From Apostichopus japonicus (Eukaryota > Echinodermata > Holothuroidea > Aspidochirotida > Stichopodidae): DNA of 64,000 bases. The translations under genes were made by a program, and so were the position numbers. Each line of letters starts with the position of its first letter. The first letter of the stretch is position 1. Location: NCBI RefSeq assembly GCF_037975245.1, contig NC_092562.1:5076001-5140000 (forward strand), written 5' to 3'. Shown here piece after piece: positions 60,801 to 64,000 of the stretch. The notes beneath the pieces are model-generated. The model made no database searches. It was not told where the DNA came from and saw only the letters and a program-made list of their open reading frames with translations.

Positions 60801-63109
60801 CCCTGGACAACCACAGAATTGAGGGTGGAGGTAAACATGTCCCCTGGACAACCACAGACTCGAGGGTGGAGGTAAACATGTCCCCTGGACAACCACAGAC
60901 GTGAGGGTGGAGGCAAACATGTCCCCTGGACAACCACAGACGTGAGGGTGGAGGCAAACATGTCCCCTGGACAACCACAGACATGAGGGTGGGGGCAAAC
61001 ATGTCCCCTAAACAACCACAGACGTGATAGTGGGGGTAAACATGTCCCCTGGACAACCACAGACATGAGGGTGGAGGTAAACATGTCCCCTGGACAACCA
61101 CAGACATGAGGGTGGAGGTAAACATGTCCCCTGGACAACCACAGACATGAGGGTGGAGGTGAACATGTCCCCTGGACAACCACAGACATGAGGGTGGAGG
61201 TGAACATGTCCCCTGGACAACCACAGACGTGATAGTGGGGGTAAACATGTCCCCTGGACAACCACAGACGTGAGGGTGGAGGTAAACATGTCCCCTGGAC
61301 AACCACAGACTCGAGGGTGGAGGTAAACATGTCCCCTGGACAACCACAGACTCGAGGGTGGAGGTAAACATGTCCCCTGGACAACCACAGACGTGAGGGT
61401 GGAGGTAAACATGTCCCCTGGACAACCACAGACGTGAGGGTGGAGGTAAACATGTCCCCTGGACAACCACAGACGTGAGGGTGGAGGTAAACATGTTCCT
61501 GGATTCTTTTTCTTTTCTTATTTTCTCCCATATAACAAAATTCTTTCATTGTTACAGAGTTCATGGTACTGTGCACATGCTGTCAATGTTCACGTTTGCC
61601 TTTCATGGTGACTTCTCGAGGCTAAATGGAACATCTTGACCATTACTGACCCCTGACCCTTACGCCAGTCCACTTACCAATTTAGCCACGGCTGCAGAGT
61701 TAGCATCGTTTAGCTGAATCAAGGCTTGAAACTGATCTGCAAAACGAAAAAAAAAAAACATAGGAAAGGGGACATTTAAAATGTGTGTAAACAACTTTAC
61801 GTTGTTCGGTATGAATAAAAGAAAGCAAAAAACAAACAAACAGGTGGTTTTTAAAAAACGCTGTGCAAATTCCTCGCACCTTTGGCTACCTTGCAACTGG
61901 GATGTAAACAAAAGAACAGTTCTCAAGATAACTGTCATTTTTCACGCACACTCTCGTCGGCCTTGAACATTTCTATGGATCTACCGATGCAAGAGAAAAG
62001 AGAATGTGGGAGCAACTACCAAGGTTTTGTCGTCTCTCTAAAAATGACAAACACTTGTCGATGACCTTGGATTGGAAATCAATCCTCGCCAATCATCCCC
62101 TCTTGTGACAATTTGCTACAGTCTGCAGTGCAGACCGGAGAGTTGCGACAAACCGACTGGAATCGATGACGTGAAAACAATACGGGAGATGATTTTAGCC
62201 TTGAGAGATCAAGTGCATGAATAACAAATGTTCTGTGGATAAGTTCACTTTTCTAACGGCAAAAAACCCAATCGGAAACCGGCCATCACGGAGAGCTAAT
62301 ATTATTTCGAATCCTTCCAGTGTTTGATCGATCGGCTGAGTCACATACAATGACGCTTTTGCAGATCGAAGAAAAACTCCACTTAAAAACTCATTTCAGC
62401 AGTCAATTTTATCCACAATTTCTCAATCAAAATTGAAACATTAGCTGCAGATTTGCAATAAGATTTCATATTCAATGTGCCAATAATAAAACTTTATGAA
62501 CATTCATATCTCTTCTCCCAAGTCATTCATTTTAGTTATAGCCATTGTTGTTGACAAAGTATTCAACAGTTTTAGGACAATAGCAAGCTTTTAAACTCAA
62601 GAAGAATGCTGTATTTTCTGGTGATGGTTTAAATTTCTGACAAAATTGCATTTCCAACATACCAAAATCTTGGTGAAGTGTACTCTGCCCCTCTCAACAA
62701 TGAAGAACAAATGCATGGGTTTCGTTGTTTGCTTATTACTCTATGAAAGTAGAGGGCAGCAAACTACCTCAATGGAAATACCACAGGCTGAAAGGAAGGC
62801 CAAAAAACGTGACTATTTCTGCAAAAATCAAAGACCACAACCTTTCATCTGAAATTCCCGACAAGATAAAAACATGATTTTTCTCCGGAACTTACTATTT
62901 CTTGTGAAGGTGACCATCTTCAAGACCGTCCCGAACGATGAAAAGACCTTGTGTAGGGCTTCGATAGTGACTGGAATGACACAGTTTTCAATAGTAGCGT
63001 GAAGCACGTGGTTAGGGCCCCCTTCAGTCTCCATGGTCTTCACGGGACTGATGCCAAAGCTCGGTATGATGGAACTGGCGGCTTGCAGAGCTGCTTTGGC
63101 TGCGGCTTG
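39797..63109 (-). CDS. PTBP: Polypyrimidine tract-binding protein, 12 exons, 5' end outside window
   Basis: PTB (hnRNP I) binds UCUU/CUCUCU RNA through four RRMs and controls alternative splicing, mostly as a repressor of exons, in the nucleus. The twelve exons listed separately join in phase to 427 residues. RRM2 is at about 35-111 (ATIEN, then [10 protein letters not shown]), RRM3 at about 230-305 (VLLVSNL, then NALVQM) and RRM4 at about 347-423 (VLHLSNIPP, then KMALIQL). The segment [14 protein letters not shown] after RRM2 and GLTKDF...[17 protein letters not shown] between RRM3 and RRM4 are PTBP-specific and exclude hnRNP L. The C-terminus is RVSFSKATI plus four extra residues, TPGT, beyond where vertebrate PTBPs end. 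RRM1 and the N-terminus must lie past 64000. Mammalian PTBP1, 2 and 3 arose by duplication, so no number is assigned. Confidence 0.97.
40254..40317 (-). CDS. PTBP: PTBP exon: RRM4 RNP1
   Basis: 64 nt, acceptor attgcag, donor gtaagt. Encodes [20 protein letters not shown] then I. Enters in phase 2 and exits in phase 0. Confidence 0.95.
40965..41039 (-). CDS. PTBP: PTBP exon: RRM4 helix 1 and strand 2
   Basis: 75 nt, acceptor tactcag, donor gtgagt. Encodes [20 protein letters not shown] then FKFF. Enters in phase 2 and exits in phase 2. Confidence 0.93.
41257..41830. repeat. 28-bp minisatellite with 17-bp insert variants
   Basis: Unit gttgtactcatatacctgta plus cccatgtt, period 28 bp, with alternating longer units that add a gttgtacccat segment. 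About 18 units. It lies in the PTBP intron between the exons at 41994 and 41039, ending only 164 bp from exon 41994-42112. All three + frames are open through it because there are few stop triplets. The 272-, 210- and 156-codon frames are artefacts of this. Confidence 0.96.
41994..42112 (-). CDS. PTBP: PTBP exon: RRM3-RRM4 linker and RRM4 RNP2
   Basis: 119 nt, acceptor tttatcag, donor gtaagg. Encodes [31 protein letters not shown] and AVLHLSNIP. The linker packs RRM3 against RRM4 in known PTB structures and is strongly conserved here. Confidence 0.97.
42370..42467 (-). CDS. PTBP: PTBP exon: RRM3 C-terminal part
   Basis: 98 nt, acceptor tttttcag, donor gtaagt. Encodes [20 protein letters not shown] and [12 protein letters not shown], the last strands and extra fifth-strand region of RRM3. 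Exits in phase 0. Confidence 0.95.
42830..42922 (-). CDS. PTBP: PTBP exon: RRM3 RNP1
   Basis: 93 nt, acceptor acaacag, donor gtaagt. Encodes [20 protein letters not shown] and [10 protein letters not shown], which carry the RNP1 strand of RRM3. Phase 1 at both ends. Confidence 0.95.
42923..46052 (-). other. PTBP intron downstream of the mini-exon
   Basis: Mostly unique AT-rich DNA. At 43676-43950 a degenerate ~20-bp repeat based on ttacgtaaccaca recurs about ten times. C-rich patches sit at 43051-43082 and 45593-45610, and (TAAA)n at 45958-45977. No further exon is supported. Confidence 0.7.
46053..46086 (-). CDS. PTBP: PTBP 34-nt mini-exon, first helix of RRM3
   Basis: Acceptor aaatag, donor gtatgc. 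It encodes [11 protein letters not shown] plus one base of the next Gly, which is exactly the missing RRM3 helix 1 between SNLSTE and GVYGDV. Length, phases (0 in, 1 out) and position equal the 34-nt exon whose skipping autoregulates vertebrate PTBP1 (exon 11) and PTBP2 (exon 10). Skipping joins 48495 to 42922 and gives TGA at 42896-42898. A pyrimidine-rich block lies 66-135 nt upstream. Confidence 0.93.
46087..48494 (-). other. PTBP intron upstream of the mini-exon
   Basis: Unique AT-rich DNA with an (AAT)n tract at 47226-47287 and a pure A/T patch at 46234-46272 just beyond the AG-free zone. Several open frames (46796-47020, 47284-47505, 47587-47970) have no recognised domain. Confidence 0.6.
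46089..46232 (-). promoter_or_regulatory. AG-free zone with PTB-type pyrimidine tract upstream of the mini-exon
   Basis: On the transcript strand no AG occurs between 46232 and the mini-exon acceptor, 144 nt. The distal part, about 46152-46221, is almost only C and U, with several UCUU and CUCUCU motifs, the known PTB-binding elements. The arrangement fits a distant branch point and PTB-controlled skipping. A CTCAC about 24 nt before the acceptor could instead be an ordinary branch point. Confidence 0.55.
48495..48622 (-). CDS. PTBP: PTBP exon: linker end and RRM3 RNP2
   Basis: 128 nt, acceptor tgagcag, donor gtaagg. Met/Pro/Gln-rich linker ([15 protein letters not shown]) followed by [12 protein letters not shown], the RNP2 strand of RRM3. 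Exits in phase 0. A 137-codon open frame reading through this exon in another frame (48511-48924) is a shadow. Confidence 0.95.
48623..52305 (-). other. PTBP intron in the RRM2-RRM3 linker
   Basis: Unique AT-rich DNA. At 50745-50835 and 51075-51170 the transcript strand is strongly pyrimidine-rich with UCUU-like motifs. No exon is supported. Confidence 0.6.
52306..52419 (-). CDS. PTBP: PTBP exon: RRM2-RRM3 linker, symmetric 114 nt
   Basis: Encodes a Gly/Ala/Pro/His-rich linker ([20 protein letters not shown] and onward). The acceptor is preceded by gactaac, a strong branch-point match, and a pyrimidine tract. The donor is gtatta. Phase 1 on both sides and 114 nt, so skipping would not break the frame. 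It occupies the position of the alternative linker exon (exon 9) of vertebrate PTBP1. Confidence 0.9.
52856..53034. repeat. 9-bp tandem repeat with 63-bp higher-order period
   Basis: About 20 copies of gatatcaat and close variants (aatatcaat, gacatcaat, aacatcaag). The variant ggatatcagt recurs at 52882 and 52945, exactly 63 bp (seven units) apart. It lies in the PTBP intron between exons 52306-52419 and 55426-55630. Confidence 0.95.
53035..55425 (-). other. PTBP intron, rest
   Basis: AT-rich unique DNA with a C-run at 53840-53861 and A-runs near 54247-54258 and 54489-54502. No exon is supported. Confidence 0.6.
55426..55630 (-). CDS. PTBP: PTBP exon: end of RRM2 and linker
   Basis: 205 nt. 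Begins [20 protein letters not shown], the last strands of RRM2, then the PTBP-specific [14 protein letters not shown] and a Thr/Ala-rich linker. Acceptor ttgacag. The donor is gtttgg, weaker than the others in this gene, chosen because it alone keeps phase with the next exon (phase 1). Confidence 0.9.
55631..59012 (-). other. PTBP intron, part without array
   Basis: Unique AT-rich DNA. At 56769-56855 the transcript strand is a tract of about 85 nt of C and U. A-runs lie at 58260-58278 and a C-run at 58640-58650. Open frames at 55573-55827, 57062-57424 and 57509-57727 have no recognised domain. Confidence 0.6.
59013..61496. repeat. 41-bp minisatellite, ~60 units, with a 984-bp (24-unit) tandem duplication
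   Basis: Unit aaacatgtcccctggacaac followed by cacagacgtgagggtggaggt, 41 bp. Variants are ctaaac for ctggac, gatagtggggg for gagggtggagg, and actcg, acatg or aattg for acgtg. The order of variants in about 59040-60030 is repeated 984 bp further on (for example ggaccaccacagactcg at 59082 and 60066). The minus strand has no stop in any phase of the unit, which gives an 845-codon open frame (59039-61576) and several others. These are composition artefacts inside a PTBP intron. A Met-start and a 41-bp frame rotation do not make a plausible protein. Confidence 0.98.
61678..61736 (-). CDS. PTBP: PTBP exon: RRM2 RNP1 segment
   Basis: 59 nt, acceptor ttttgcag, donor gtaagt. It completes an Asn codon with the previous exon and encodes [20 protein letters not shown], the RNP1 strand and second helix of RRM2. 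Exits in phase 0. Confidence 0.95.
61737..62895 (-). other. PTBP intron inside RRM2
   Basis: Unique DNA separating the FTRN and NQFQ exons. Nothing else is recognised. Confidence 0.6.
62896..63109 (-). CDS. PTBP: PTBP exon: linker and first half of RRM2
   Basis: Acceptor cttcgcag, donor gtaagt. 71 codons plus one base. It encodes the Ala-rich linker ([13 protein letters not shown]) and the RRM2 start ([20 protein letters not shown]) up to FTRN. Phase 0 at entry, phase 1 at exit. Confidence 0.95.
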
Positions 63110-64000
63110 CTGCGAAGAGACAAAAATAAAGGAGACGCGTTAAAAAATAAGCGGCAGATCATGATACCGATAACTTGAAAATATCAGTCGACCAAGGAAA
63201 AAGAAGCAATAAACTTCAAATTTGATGGGAAGAATCTTTCATCACTTGTATGTTAAGGACAGCAGCTTTCTGTAGACAAATACTTAGATCAGCAAACATC
63301 ATCCTGATTATCCATTCACGTTAAGGAAAGATTGTGTTTTCAGTCGTAGTTTGCACGGCAACTAATCCCTAAAATATTATCATTCTAGTTACAAGACAGT
63401 CTTTCTTTCAATGCTGTTAAAGTATTTTCCAGTTAAAAATTATTAGTGAAGGCAAAAAGTAAGAAAAATATATTTTATTTTATACTTTGTTTTCTTTTTT
63501 CCCCCCTTATTACCTTCCATATGTTAGTTAAATAAAGGAATAAACAATACTTATAAATGAGTGGAATATTCACTAACTTTATAACCTTACAGAGAGAAAA
63601 AACAGGCCTTCTATACAAACAGTTAAAATGCTGATGTTTCATTTCACAACAAGATCTCGAAAAAATCAACTTCATAATTTCAACTGCTTGTATCCTTGGC
63701 CTAGTTCCTGCTCAGCCTGGGATTGACTTTAAATAGCTAATAGTACTCTGTAAGTGATTTGTTCGACTTGCATTGATTATCCCAGGTAGAATATTGTCAA
63801 GGATACGCGTGAAGTTAATTTACTCCCATAATTCACTACTTTCTGGTAACACAGACGTGATTCAAATTTTCACATAAGCAATTGGAATGATAAATCCAGT
63901 GTATTTCCTGTTACACATTTACTATAATTGAAAGCTTTTCCTTAAATTTGAAAACTGATCTGAATTGACCAATCAAGTTACGAAACTGGCAAATACCTCT
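63110..64000 (-). other. PTBP intron running to the right edge
   Basis: No RRM1 exon is visible. The last bases read as agag|gtattt on the transcript strand, which could be the donor of the preceding exon at the very edge, but too little is present to tell. Confidence 0.5.

Noticed and set aside
59039-61576. 845-codon minus-strand open frame as a repeat protein gene
   Set aside because: It is built almost wholly of the 41-bp minisatellite, the phase rotates every unit, and it lies inside a PTBP intron with no promoter, signal peptide or domain.

Overview
This window looks like nuclear DNA from an animal, most likely a marine invertebrate deuterostome such as an echinoderm; the species is inferred, not proven. 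It is AT-rich, has spliceosomal introns with GT-AG borders, is full of micro-, mini- and satellite repeats and interrupted G/C homopolymers, and carries two recognisable metazoan genes in convergent orientation.

Left to right: (1) 1-2395 is a G-rich minisatellite of 48 visible units that runs off the left edge. (2) 2.4-9.4 kb is gene-poor and holds a four-copy ~220-bp tandem repeat, a MITE-like element with a telomere-like core, and a 36-bp repeat. (3) About 9.4-20.1 kb is a TAL1/SCL-family bHLH transcription factor gene on the + strand. Its whole coding sequence (360 aa) lies in one terminal exon (17825 to about 20140). Two candidate 5' non-coding exons, with donors after 10411 and 13552, lie upstream, and the intron holds a tRNA-derived SINE and three long (AT)n tracts. 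(4) 22.2-27.8 kb is a 328-bp satellite of about 17 monomers with dimeric and trimeric higher-order structure. (5) 27.8-39.1 kb is intergenic, with nothing I recognise. (6) 39.1-63.1 kb is the 3' part of a polypyrimidine tract-binding protein gene (PTBP; fly hephaestus) on the - strand. Twelve exons, reconstructed with matching splice phases, encode 427 residues covering RRM2, RRM3, RRM4 and the C-terminus. RRM1 and the 5' end lie beyond the right edge. Its introns hold a 41-bp minisatellite (~60 units, with a 24-unit duplication), a 28-bp minisatellite, a 9-bp repeat and several pyrimidine-rich tracts.

The most informative observation is inside PTBP. A 34-nt mini-exon (46053-46086) starts RRM3, as the 34-nt autoregulatory exon does in vertebrate PTBP genes. 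Skipping it places an in-frame TGA nine codons into the next exon. It is preceded by 144 nt without any AG and a dense UCUU/CUCUCU tract. This is what a conserved PTB splicing-plus-NMD autoregulatory switch would look like. TAL1 and PTBP are not known to act together; their proximity is probably only positional.
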